From JACPJP01 sp964650285 (GTDB taxonomy: Archaea > Nanobdellota > Nanobdellia > Woesearchaeales > GW2011-AR4), in NCBI GenBank assembly GCA_964650285.1, contig CAZYSP010000023.1, positions 1 to 7,974 on the forward strand: 7,974 nucleotides of DNA, written 5' to 3'. This document shows positions 1 through 4,800 of the stretch, one piece after another (position 1 is the first letter of the stretch; every line of letters starts with the position of its first letter). A program made the translations under genes and the position numbers. The notes below the pieces were generated by a model. The model saw only the letters and a program-made list of their open reading frames with translations, was not told where the DNA came from and did no database searches.

Positions 1-79
1 AAACCAGAATTGCCATTAACAGCGAGAAGAATAGTATAGAAACAATAAACTTAATGTTAGCTTTACCCTCTTTTCCCAT
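1..79 (-). CDS. N-terminal fragment of unidentified membrane protein
   Basis: This minus-strand reading frame starts with ATG at 79-77 and stays open for 26 codons to the window edge, so only the N-terminus is visible. It reads MGKEGKANIKF followed by a strongly hydrophobic stretch (roughly residues 10-26), which looks like a signal anchor or first membrane helix with a positively charged cytoplasmic start. The start is well supported: the minus strand has a GGGGGAG Shine-Dalgarno at 95-89, nine bases before the ATG, and a BRE/TATA promoter further upstream at 217-201. The layout matches the minus-strand gene starting at 4507. I do not recognise the family. A type IV pilin-like leader was considered, but the residues around the possible cleavage site do not match the usual pattern. 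Confidence 0.7.
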   Translation of the reverse strand, partial: MGKEGKANIKFIVSILFFSLLMAILV

Positions 80-88
80 TATTAAAAA

Positions 89-95
89 CTCCCCC
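89..95 (-). promoter_or_regulatory. Shine-Dalgarno of the gene starting at 79
   Basis: The minus strand reads GGGGGAG here, nine bases before the ATG at 79. It resembles the GGGGGAGG in front of the minus-strand gene at 4507 and decides the start. Confidence 0.75.
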
Positions 96-108
96 TTTAT
101 TGCAAAAT

Positions 109-136
109 CGAGGCAGTTATAAGCATATCTGCCCCG
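109..136 (-). promoter_or_regulatory. Leader hairpin in the 5' UTR of the gene at 79
   Basis: As minus-strand RNA, CGGGGCAG (136-129) pairs with CUGCCUCG (116-109) over 8 bp including one G-U, closing a 12-nt A/U-rich loop. As plus-strand RNA that G-U would be an A-C mismatch, so the structure fits the minus-strand leader better. It lies between the predicted transcription start (near 180) and the Shine-Dalgarno. It is a candidate structured leader of unknown role and matches no riboswitch class that I recognise. Confidence 0.45.
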
Positions 137-200
137 CAAATCTAATTTTAAATACTAAAAAATATTTTTTAGTTGTTTTTATGTAACTTACCCTGCAACA

Positions 201-217
201 TATATTTAAATGTTTCG
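201..217 (-). promoter_or_regulatory. BRE/TATA promoter for the gene at 79
   Basis: The minus strand reads CGAAACATTTAAATATA: a purine-rich BRE (CGAAAC) directly followed by a TATA box (ATTTAAATA). The same 17 bases occur at 4588-4572 upstream of the minus-strand gene at 4507. Transcription should start about 25 nt downstream, near 180, giving a leader of about 100 nt. Confidence 0.6.
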
Positions 218-239
218 GAAATCAAGATCTCCGAAGCTC

Positions 240-265
240 AAAAATTTTTTGAAAAATTTTTTTGT
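240..265. repeat. Tandem A-tract/T-tract pair
   Basis: Two consecutive units of five to six A followed by six to seven T, each ending in G (240-252 and 253-265). Each unit is self-complementary. The tract lies about 25 bp upstream of the minus-strand promoter at 201-217, between it and a second copy of the CGAAACA element. It could be a bent-DNA upstream element or a T-rich transcription stop. The sequence alone does not decide. Confidence 0.5.
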
Positions 266-287
266 TTCGTTTGTTATATTAGCATAT
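263..287 (-). promoter_or_regulatory. Upstream promoter module shared with the 4507 promoter
   Basis: The minus strand here reads TATGCTAA, then an ATAAC block, then CGAAACA. The same order of blocks occurs at 4601-4582, where CGAAACA runs directly into the TATA box. Here CGAAACA is followed by an A/T tract instead, and the working BRE/TATA lies 50 bp further on at 217-201. This may be a regulator site or the remains of a duplicated promoter. Confidence 0.35.
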
Positions 288-390
288 TAGTTTAGATTTT
301 CATTGATATAAACAAAATAAAAACTTGTCGTCAGAACTTTCTTACTATCACTCCCTCTTTTTTATCAAAAAATTAAAAAAAACGAAATGA

Positions 391-398
391 TATTTAAA
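391..398 (+). promoter_or_regulatory. Candidate TATA box for the DUF192 gene
   Basis: TATTTAAA is preceded by a BRE-like CGAAATGA (383-390). It would start transcription near 420 and give a leader of about 55 nt. A weaker alternative, TTTTTATTA at 446-454, sits about 26 bp before the ATG at 476 and would give a leaderless mRNA, which fits the lack of a Shine-Dalgarno. The CGAAA (383-387) and TTTCG (401-405) flanking this TATA are inverted copies, so the element could also be read from the minus strand. Apart from this and the elements listed between 201 and 287, I see nothing in 218-475. Confidence 0.4.
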
Positions 399-475
399 GC
401 TTTCGATTGAAGTATATTTTCCAGAATACATAACAAATAACTAAATTTTTATTATCGAACACATTTTTACCAAAA

Positions 476-832
476 ATGTGCATAAAAAACACAACAAAAA
501 AAACTTTGCTTGCAAAAAATGCAAAAATATGCAAAAGTAGTGTATCCAAAGGTTTAGGGTTAATGTTTTCAAGAAAACAAAAACCATTAATTCTTATTTC
601 CAGAAAAGAAAAAATAGTTCCATTACATATGCTTTTTGTTTTTTACCCGATAGATGTTTTATTCCTAAATAAAAATAAAATTGTCTTAGAGAAAAAAGAA
701 AATTTAAGACCATTTGCTTTTTACACTCCAAAAAATAAAGCAAAGTATATAATAGAACTGCCAAAAAACATAATAAAAAAATCAAAGACAAATATAGGTG
801 ACAAAATTAATTTTCGAAATTTTTATTTTTGA
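476..832 (+). CDS. DUF192 family protein
   Basis: This 118-residue protein has the layout of the DUF192 family (PF02643), small single-domain proteins of unknown biochemical role. Landmarks in order are GLMF at 28-31, the core HMLFVFYPIDVLFL at 51-64 (matching the family's aromatic-rich PID block), the YIIELP strand at 91-96, and a closing IGD at 107-109. The length is about that of a complete single-domain member. There is no signal peptide, so it is probably cytoplasmic, unlike many bacterial members. The ATG at 476 is the first in frame before the domain and lacks a Shine-Dalgarno, so translation may be leaderless. The gene is very rich in AAA and AAT codons. It stands alone between the minus-strand gene at 79 and the tRNA gene, with T-runs after the stop. 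The family call is from motif recognition, and no function can be assigned. Confidence 0.75.
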   Translation: MCIKNTTKKTLLAKNAKICKSSVSKGLGLMFSRKQKPLILISRKEKIVPLHMLFVFYPIDVLFLNKNKIVLEKKENLRPFAFYTPKNKAKYIIELPKNIIKKSKTNIGDKINFRNFYF

Positions 833-835
833 TTA

Positions 836-852
836 TTTTTTATGATATTTTT
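836..852 (+). terminator. T-rich stop after the DUF192 gene
   Basis: Six T (836-841) and five T (848-852) follow closely on the TGA at 830-832, with no hairpin before them. This fits the archaeal U-run type of terminator. Confidence 0.4.
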
Positions 853-903
853 AATTATTGGAATTGTCTTTATTGGTTCTCAATTAATGAAATAATAATA
901 ATG

Positions 904-911
904 TTTAAATA
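904..911 (+). promoter_or_regulatory. TATA box of the tRNA-Trp gene
   Basis: TTTAAATA is centred about 29 bp before the first tRNA base at 937, the expected distance for an archaeal promoter starting at or just before the mature 5' end. Confidence 0.65.
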
Positions 912-951
912 GCGTCAATTTATTCTTTAGTTTAATGGGGACGTAGTATAA

Positions 952-969
952 AGGACTAAGTCCGTACAA
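952..969 (+). other. Predicted 18-nt intron in the tRNA-Trp D-loop
   Basis: The surrounding RNA forms a bulge-helix-bulge. The central 4-bp helix is GTAT (946-949) with GTAC (964-967), the 5' bulge AAA is at 950-952, and the 3' bulge AAT at 968-970. The inner 4-bp helix is GGAC (953-956) with GTCC (960-963) around a TAA loop. Cutting between the second and third base of each bulge, as the archaeal tRNA endonuclease does, removes exactly 952-969 and restores a canonical D-loop. The outer exon helix is missing, so this is the relaxed HBh' form. Placement is between positions 15 and 16. Confidence 0.65.
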
Positions 970-992
970 TCTGGCAGAATAGGGGCCTCCAG

Positions 993-1039
993 TCATTGGA
1001 GATATGAGCTAATAGCGATGATAGAAATCCCTTGAAGAC
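993..1039 (+). other. Predicted 47-nt intron at tRNA-Trp position 37/38
   Basis: Removing these bases joins CTCCAG to A1040 and GCCC, restoring a 7-nt anticodon loop. Position 37/38 is the usual archaeal intron site, and introns there are common in archaeal tRNA-Trp. The expected central helix is imperfect: CTCC (987-990) against GAAG (1034-1037) pairs at three of four positions. The boundaries are therefore less certain than those of the D-loop intron. It is too short to hold a full box C/D guide like the one in the Haloferax tRNA-Trp intron. Confidence 0.65.
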
Positions 1040-1074
1040 AGCCCAAGATCGGGGTTCAAATCCCTGCGTCCCCA

Positions 1075-1086
1075 CTTTTATTCTTT
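1075..1086 (+). terminator. T-rich stop after tRNA-Trp
   Basis: CTTTTATTCTTT follows immediately on the mature 3' end and is the likely terminator of the tRNA transcript. It overlaps the last codons and stop of the minus-strand gene ending at 1078. Confidence 0.5.
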
Positions 1087-3165
1087 AAGAAATTTAAACA
1101 ATGGCTTGTAGAATCTTATCAATAATATTATTGCAACAAGAATTACTATTCCCAGTACAAAATAATACTGGTACAAAATAAAAAGATCCCTTACATCGTC
1201 AAAAAGATTAAAAGAATTAGCATAAATTAAAAGACCAATCAAAATAATAACAAATATCCAAAAATAGTTTTTGCCTAAGGTTTTTTTCTTCCTTACTCTT
1301 TTCTCAGCTTTTTTGCTTAATTTTTTTACTTTCTCCCTTTTTTTGCGGATAAGATTATAAAATAAAAACAGCAAGAATATCACAACAATTGAACCAATGC
1401 CTATTAATATATAGTACAGGTAACCGACAAAGAAATTCCTGATGTAAAGATGCAGGTATCTTGCATTGAACAGCCTATTCTGGTGCCCTAAAAAGATTCC
1501 TATTGCAATTAGTAACGATACATAAATCCATAAGTTATATTTTTTAAAAAATATATCAAATTTCTTTTTTTTCTTCTCTTTTTTCCTTGCTTTTTTCTCT
1601 TCCTTTCTTTTCTCTTCCAGTTCTCTTTCCCTTTCCTCTTCTCTTTTTTTCCTTGCAAGCCTTAAAGCCCTCAATCTCTCGCTCTTGACCTTATATTTTT
1701 CATAGCGTTTTTTTATCTGCTTTCTAAAAACAATAATCAAAACTATAAGTAAAATTAACAAATAAATGTAATACTGATAGAACTTTACAGCTGCTTTAAA
1801 TTTCTTCATAAACTCGCTTTCCTTTCTAAGCACTATATCAACATTTTTAGAATAAACTGCACCATTGCTTTCCAAGTTTATCTCGATACCATATGTGCCT
1901 GGATCAACATCAGTACTAGGATTAATATTCAGATTTATATTTCCAACCTGTCCTGGATTCAGCTCTAAAGTTTTTGGGCTTGCGCTAACCCATGATACAC
2001 CTTCTAAACTTACATCATAAGCAGCTTTTTTAATCCCACTATTCTTTACTTTGGCAAAAAACAAATCATGACTGTAAAAATTATTTATGCTCGTCTTTGT
2101 GCTTATATCTGCTTTGTAACAATCTGATTTAGACATAACATCAATCTCAACCTCACCAGAACCAAGAGTTTTATTGCCAGCTACTGCAAATACCTCTACT
2201 AAAAAGCTCCCGGAAACATCGTCATCAGGGCTTACACTTAATGTTAAGATTTTTTCCTGTCCCGACCCCAAATAAAAAGAATCATTCCCAACACTTGCCC
2301 ATTCTTGGGCCTTTAATTCCAATTTTACATTCTGCCCTAAAGTTCCTGTATTTTTAATTGCCGCATCATAACTCTTTTCCTCTCCACCACAAACAACATC
2401 CTTTTCTTTTTCCAGCTCTAGTTCTAAAGCATAACATTCTCCTACATTAACCTCAATACTCTTTTTTCTTTGTACCTTTCCAAGCTCGCTTATTGCATTT
2501 AATCTGAAATCAAATTCTCCTTCTGTATCTGTTGTATCAAAATTAATAAGAAAAATGCCTGATTTTTTTGTGCCAAGACCTGCACTACCCACATTTAAGC
2601 CAGCCCATTCCGGAGCATCTAAAAACAGCCTATACCTGTTTCCAAAATTTTCATTGTTTGTAATCAGAATTGGAATGGATTTTTGCTCATCTTTGCACAA
2701 TAAATAAAACTTATCATGCTGCGAAAATTCAATGCTTTCATCAGCTTCGTCTATAACATTGCCCCGCTCTAAAGAGTAATCATAGCACTGTGAAAACTCA
2801 AGAACCTGTTTAATGACTTTTGTCACTCCATTAGTGGTCGTTATAAAAATTTCTAGCTCATAGTCACCTTCAATATTACAGTCAGAATTTACAAAAACAA
2901 AAAAGCTTCCTTTTTGACCAGGACTTAAAATAAATTTATCTGGATTAAAATTGACCCATCCTACTGCTGTACCACTTGCTAAAACTTCATACGAACTTGC
3001 AACTGTACCAGTATTTTCAATAGTAACAGCATATGCCTGGTTTGAGCAAGGACATAATTCTATAGATGGTAAAGAAGATGCTGTAAAATCCTCTTGTGCA
3101 TTAACTAAGCCAATTAACAAAACTAACAATAAAAATAAGTTTAAAAAGATTTTTTTGACATTCAT
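1078..3165 (-). CDS. Secreted NEW3/Ig-repeat protein with five-helix membrane anchor
   Basis: This 695-residue protein has a signal peptide (1-23, ending VNA). Four beta-rich Ig-like repeats of about 100-115 residues follow (about 30-127, 128-244, 245-349 and 350-447). They carry the NEW3/COG1470-type pattern: 'NTGT' or 'KNSG' turns, a 'W' strand (VGW, PEW, QEW, VSW) and a 'PGQ'-type turn. Cysteines at 38, 40, 96, 127, 157, 244, 259 and 349 mostly bracket repeats. After them come five predicted helices (about 464-480, 544-560, 578-604, 633-649 and 664-685). The loops at 481-543 and 605-632 are dense in K, R and E and should be cytoplasmic, with the Ig repeats outside the cell. Function is unknown; an envelope or adhesion role is inferred. 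The ATG at 3165 precedes the signal peptide and is the only sensible start; an ATG at 3173 meets a stop after two codons. A weak AGGT (3182-3179) lies 13 nt upstream. It follows the 425-residue exported protein by 64 nt and is probably cotranscribed. Confidence 0.8.
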   Translation of the reverse strand: MNVKKIFLNLFLLLVLLIGLVNAQEDFTASSLPSIELCPCSNQAYAVTIENTGTVASSYEVLASGTAVGWVNFNPDKFILSPGQKGSFFVFVNSDCNIEGDYELEIFITTTNGVTKVIKQVLEFSQCYDYSLERGNVIDEADESIEFSQHDKFYLLCKDEQKSIPILITNNENFGNRYRLFLDAPEWAGLNVGSAGLGTKKSGIFLINFDTTDTEGEFDFRLNAISELGKVQRKKSIEVNVGECYALELELEKEKDVVCGGEEKSYDAAIKNTGTLGQNVKLELKAQEWASVGNDSFYLGSGQEKILTLSVSPDDDVSGSFLVEVFAVAGNKTLGSGEVEIDVMSKSDCYKADISTKTSINNFYSHDLFFAKVKNSGIKKAAYDVSLEGVSWVSASPKTLELNPGQVGNINLNINPSTDVDPGTYGIEINLESNGAVYSKNVDIVLRKESEFMKKFKAAVKFYQYYIYLLILLIVLIIVFRKQIKKRYEKYKVKSERLRALRLARKKREEERERELEEKRKEEKKARKKEKKKKKFDIFFKKYNLWIYVSLLIAIGIFLGHQNRLFNARYLHLYIRNFFVGYLYYILIGIGSIVVIFLLFLFYNLIRKKREKVKKLSKKAEKRVRKKKTLGKNYFWIFVIILIGLLIYANSFNLFDDVRDLFILYQYYFVLGIVILVAIILLIRFYKPLFKFLKE

Positions 3166-3195
3166 TTTGGCATAGTATACCTAGTAAGAAATCAA

Positions 3196-3229
3196 AACAA
3201 ATATAAAAAATAATAAGAAAAGAAAAAAC
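3196..3229 (-). terminator. T-rich spacer between the two exported-protein genes
   Basis: On the minus strand the sequence after the stop at 3230 is mostly T, with several T-runs and a TTTTTTATATTTG box near its end (about 3210-3197). It could partly terminate the upstream transcript. The box could also be a weak internal promoter starting near 3180, just before the gene at 3165. Confidence 0.3.
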
Positions 3230-4507
3230 TTAATAATAGGTTTTTTCTTCTTCTTTGCCTTCTTCCTCTTCTTCTCCTCTGAGCTTGCTAAAGCCTATTA
3301 TCAGGCCAATTATCACAAGCAAAATCACTAAAATCACTAAACCAACTTCAAGGCCTCTCTTAACCTTTGAAACTCCGCTTACTTGTCCTTCCTGAATATT
3401 TATATTTAGAGGAAGCTGCTTAAGCACTTTATCTCTGCTGGTAATTGTTACTGCAAATGTCTGGTCTCCTGCTGGTGCATTTGCGCCTGCAGCGACAAAA
3501 ACAGTAAAGGCTTTGCTGTCTCCAGCATCTATTACCAAAACATTTGATGGGCTTACTCTAAAGTTTGCCCATGCAGCGCCATCAGCACTTACTGTATAAG
3601 TCTTTGAGCTTGCTCCTGCATTTGTCAATGCTATAGGGTAAGCAACTTCTGCTCCGTTTTGTACAGCATTTTGCTTGTCAGCAGCAACAGTTATAATTGT
3701 CTTTTCATCTGCTTTAGGTGTTCCTGAAGCACTTTCTGCTCCTAAAACAAATATTGATGTAGTATATGAATTCTTTTTGTCCAAATCATCATAGAAGACA
3801 TCAACAACAACATCGTATTCTCCAGTTTCAGCGTTGTCTGGTATCCTCAAAAACATTTCTTCCGTAGTTGCTTGGTCATCATCATCCCCTTCTTTTTCCA
3901 GCTCATCGATGAAATCAGCAGCTGAAACTCCTAAATCTGGTATGCTTACAACAACTTTTACTCCATCCTCATCTTTTTCTCCCCTATTTCTTATCCTAAC
4001 AGTTGAAAGCAATGCCCTTCCTGCTTTTACTTCTGTATCTGGTGAAAGAACAACATCTCTTACCTCAACGTCGTGTCTTTGTGTACCAATTTCAAGTTTA
4101 TATGTTGTTTCATTAGTCGGATTATCTCTGTCAGAAATTCTTACTCTTAATAAATATTGGTCCTGATCAATTTTTTGAATTAGGGGTAATGTTAATTTTT
4201 TTGTATATGAAACATCTTCTTTCATATCGAATGTGTCAGTAATATCATCTACACTATCCCTGTTGTCTATACCTCTTAAAACAGCCTCTACTTGCACGTC
4301 AGTAAGATTTGAATCTGAATTTAATCTTACCTTAACATTAAGATCATCTCCTCTCTCAACATCGAGTATAAAATTAGCTCCACTCTCTGATATTTCATCT
4401 CCATTAACCTTTACAAAATCAATATTATATGTTCCAGCCAAAGCTGTAGCACTCATCAAAACACCGATTAGAAACACCATCAATAAACTAAAAATCTTTT
4501 TCATCAT
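3230..4507 (-). CDS. Secreted CARDB/NEW3-domain protein with C-terminal membrane anchor
   Basis: This protein has 425 residues when started at the ATG at 4507. It has a signal peptide (1-24, MMKKIF then a hydrophobic run to ALA), an N-terminal beta-rich domain (about 25-143), and a CARDB-like domain (about 144-254, DVEVRDVVLSPDTEVKAG then the RIRNRGEKDEDG turn). A NEW3/COG1470-like domain follows (about 269-371, with 'TNAGASSKTY', 'AAWANF', 'PAGDQTF'). A single membrane helix (about 385-407) ends in a short acidic tail (GEEEEEGKEEE). Its ectodomain is acidic and I see no cysteine, unlike its neighbour. It is a type I envelope protein of unknown function; binding or structural roles are inferred. 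A longer frame reaches 4570, but the Shine-Dalgarno GGAGG (4522-4518), the signal peptide and a promoter that would start transcription near 4553 all favour 4507. It is the first gene of a minus-strand cluster with the 695-residue protein. Confidence 0.8.
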   Translation of the reverse strand: MMKKIFSLLMVFLIGVLMSATALAGTYNIDFVKVNGDEISESGANFILDVERGDDLNVKVRLNSDSNLTDVQVEAVLRGIDNRDSVDDITDTFDMKEDVSYTKKLTLPLIQKIDQDQYLLRVRISDRDNPTNETTYKLEIGTQRHDVEVRDVVLSPDTEVKAGRALLSTVRIRNRGEKDEDGVKVVVSIPDLGVSAADFIDELEKEGDDDDQATTEEMFLRIPDNAETGEYDVVVDVFYDDLDKKNSYTTSIFVLGAESASGTPKADEKTIITVAADKQNAVQNGAEVAYPIALTNAGASSKTYTVSADGAAWANFRVSPSNVLVIDAGDSKAFTVFVAAGANAPAGDQTFAVTITSRDKVLKQLPLNINIQEGQVSGVSKVKRGLEVGLVILVILLVIIGLIIGFSKLRGEEEEEGKEEEKTYY

Positions 4508-4517
4508 TTTTAATAAA

Positions 4518-4522
4518 CCTCC
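4518..4522 (-). promoter_or_regulatory. Shine-Dalgarno deciding the start at 4507
   Basis: The minus strand reads GGAGG inside GGGGGAGGTTT, ten bases before the ATG at 4507. It lies inside the longer open frame that begins at 4570 and argues against that earlier start. Confidence 0.8.
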
Positions 4523-4571
4523 CCCATGATTTTTTATTTTAAAATTAAATATAAACCAAATATCCCTCACT

Positions 4572-4588
4572 TATATTTAAATGTTTCG
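4572..4588 (-). promoter_or_regulatory. BRE/TATA promoter of the exported-protein cluster
   Basis: The minus strand reads CGAAACATTTAAATATA, a BRE followed by a TATA box, identical over 17 bases to 217-201. Upstream lies TATGCTAA (4601-4594), also found near the other promoter. Initiation near 4553 would give a leader of about 45 nt containing the Shine-Dalgarno. Confidence 0.65.
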
Positions 4589-4646
4589 TTATTTTAGCAT
4601 ACTACAGTAAATACATTGTATAACTATTATTAAGTAATTAAAACTG

Positions 4647-4655
4647 ATATATAAA
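4647..4655 (+). promoter_or_regulatory. Candidate TATA box for the reductase gene, long-leader model
   Basis: ATATATAAA would start transcription near 4675-4680, exactly where the first inverted repeat begins, and give a leader of about 125 nt. The alternative is the TTAATAAATTA stretch (4771-4781), about 26 bp before the ATG, which would give a leaderless mRNA and place both inverted repeats upstream of the promoter. The lack of a Shine-Dalgarno before 4801 favours the leaderless model. Confidence 0.35.
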
Positions 4656-4677
4656 CCTCATTGTTTAAAAAATAAAT

Positions 4678-4723
4678 TATAGCAAACGTGCTAAATTTTC
4701 ATACATATTCCACGTTTGCTATA
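4678..4723. repeat. Perfect 13-bp inverted repeat
   Basis: TATAGCAAACGTG (4678-4690) is exactly complementary to CACGTTTGCTATA (4711-4723), with a 20-nt A/T-rich spacer. It lies between the divergent genes at 4507 and 4801 and is either an RNA hairpin in the leader or a DNA operator. The T-run needed for a terminator is missing. Confidence 0.85.
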
Positions 4724-4726
4724 TCA

Positions 4727-4764
4727 GGAAATGGTAACTAAATATTAAAAAATTTACCATTTCC
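4727..4764. repeat. Perfect 11-bp inverted repeat
   Basis: GGAAATGGTAA (4727-4737) is exactly complementary to TTACCATTTCC (4754-4764), around a 16-nt spacer of mostly A and T. It starts only 3 bp after the previous inverted repeat. The arm sequence is unrelated to that of the first repeat. Confidence 0.85.
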
Positions 4765-4800
4765 GCTACATTAATAAATTATCCTAAATTAACAAAAACC

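Larger units (their letters stand above)
937..1074 (+). tRNA. tRNA-Trp (CCA) with two apparent introns
   Basis: The 7-bp acceptor stem is GGGGACG (937-943) with CGTCCCC (1067-1073), discriminator A1074 and no encoded CCA tail. The T-arm is at 1050-1066 with a TTCAAAT loop. The anticodon arm has GGGC (983-986) pairing with GCCC (1041-1044) around CTCCAG, giving anticodon CCA at 989-991. The acceptor end G1-C72 with A73 suits tRNA-Trp. The gene is 138 bp. Removing 952-969 (D-loop) and 993-1039 (position 37/38) gives a normal 73-nt tRNA with D-loop AATCTGGCA, that is A14, A15, G18, G19 and A21 in place. A15 can pair with U48 (1049). Weak points are a poor D-stem (two G-U pairs and an A-A at 12-23), a G-A at 27-43, and a 4-nt variable loop. 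The tRNA identity is firm; the exact splice sites are inferred. A T-run starts directly after the 3' end. Confidence 0.85.

Noticed and set aside
216..233. CGGA...TCCG palindrome next to the minus-strand promoter
   Set aside because: The arms are only 4 bp, with a second weak 3-bp pairing inside closing a 2-nt loop. That is too little to call a site.
330..365. Short GTG-started frame or box C/D-like RNA on the minus strand (GAGGGAG, GTGATAG, CTGA)
   Set aside because: The frame stops after six codons, the C-box match is poor, and no second box pair is present.
842..895. Possible 17-residue hydrophobic micro-gene just after the DUF192 stop (MIFLIIGIVFIGSQLMK)
   Set aside because: It has no Shine-Dalgarno and lies in a T-rich terminator-like stretch, where short hydrophobic frames arise by chance.
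1008..1035. Box C/D guide RNA inside the tRNA-Trp intron, as in Haloferax
   Set aside because: CGATGA (1016-1021) and TTGA (1032-1035) are each one base off the C and D boxes. The 47-nt intron is too short for two guide regions, and position 39 is G, not the methylated U.
990..1041. Reading the tRNA as tRNA-Pro (TGG at 997-999) or tRNA-Phe (GAA at 1034-1036)
   Set aside because: Neither gives a proper anticodon stem. The GGGC-CTCCAG...A-GCCC arm fits tRNA-Trp much better.
3834..4529. Two Ser/Thr-rich plus-strand open frames opposite the CARDB/NEW3 gene
   Set aside because: They are antisense shadows with biased composition, no promoter or ribosome site, and no domain pattern.
4508..4570. 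Longer N-terminus for the CARDB/NEW3 protein starting at 4570
   Set aside because: The extra 21 residues precede a normal signal peptide, the Shine-Dalgarno lies inside them, and the predicted transcription start (near 4553) is downstream of that ATG.
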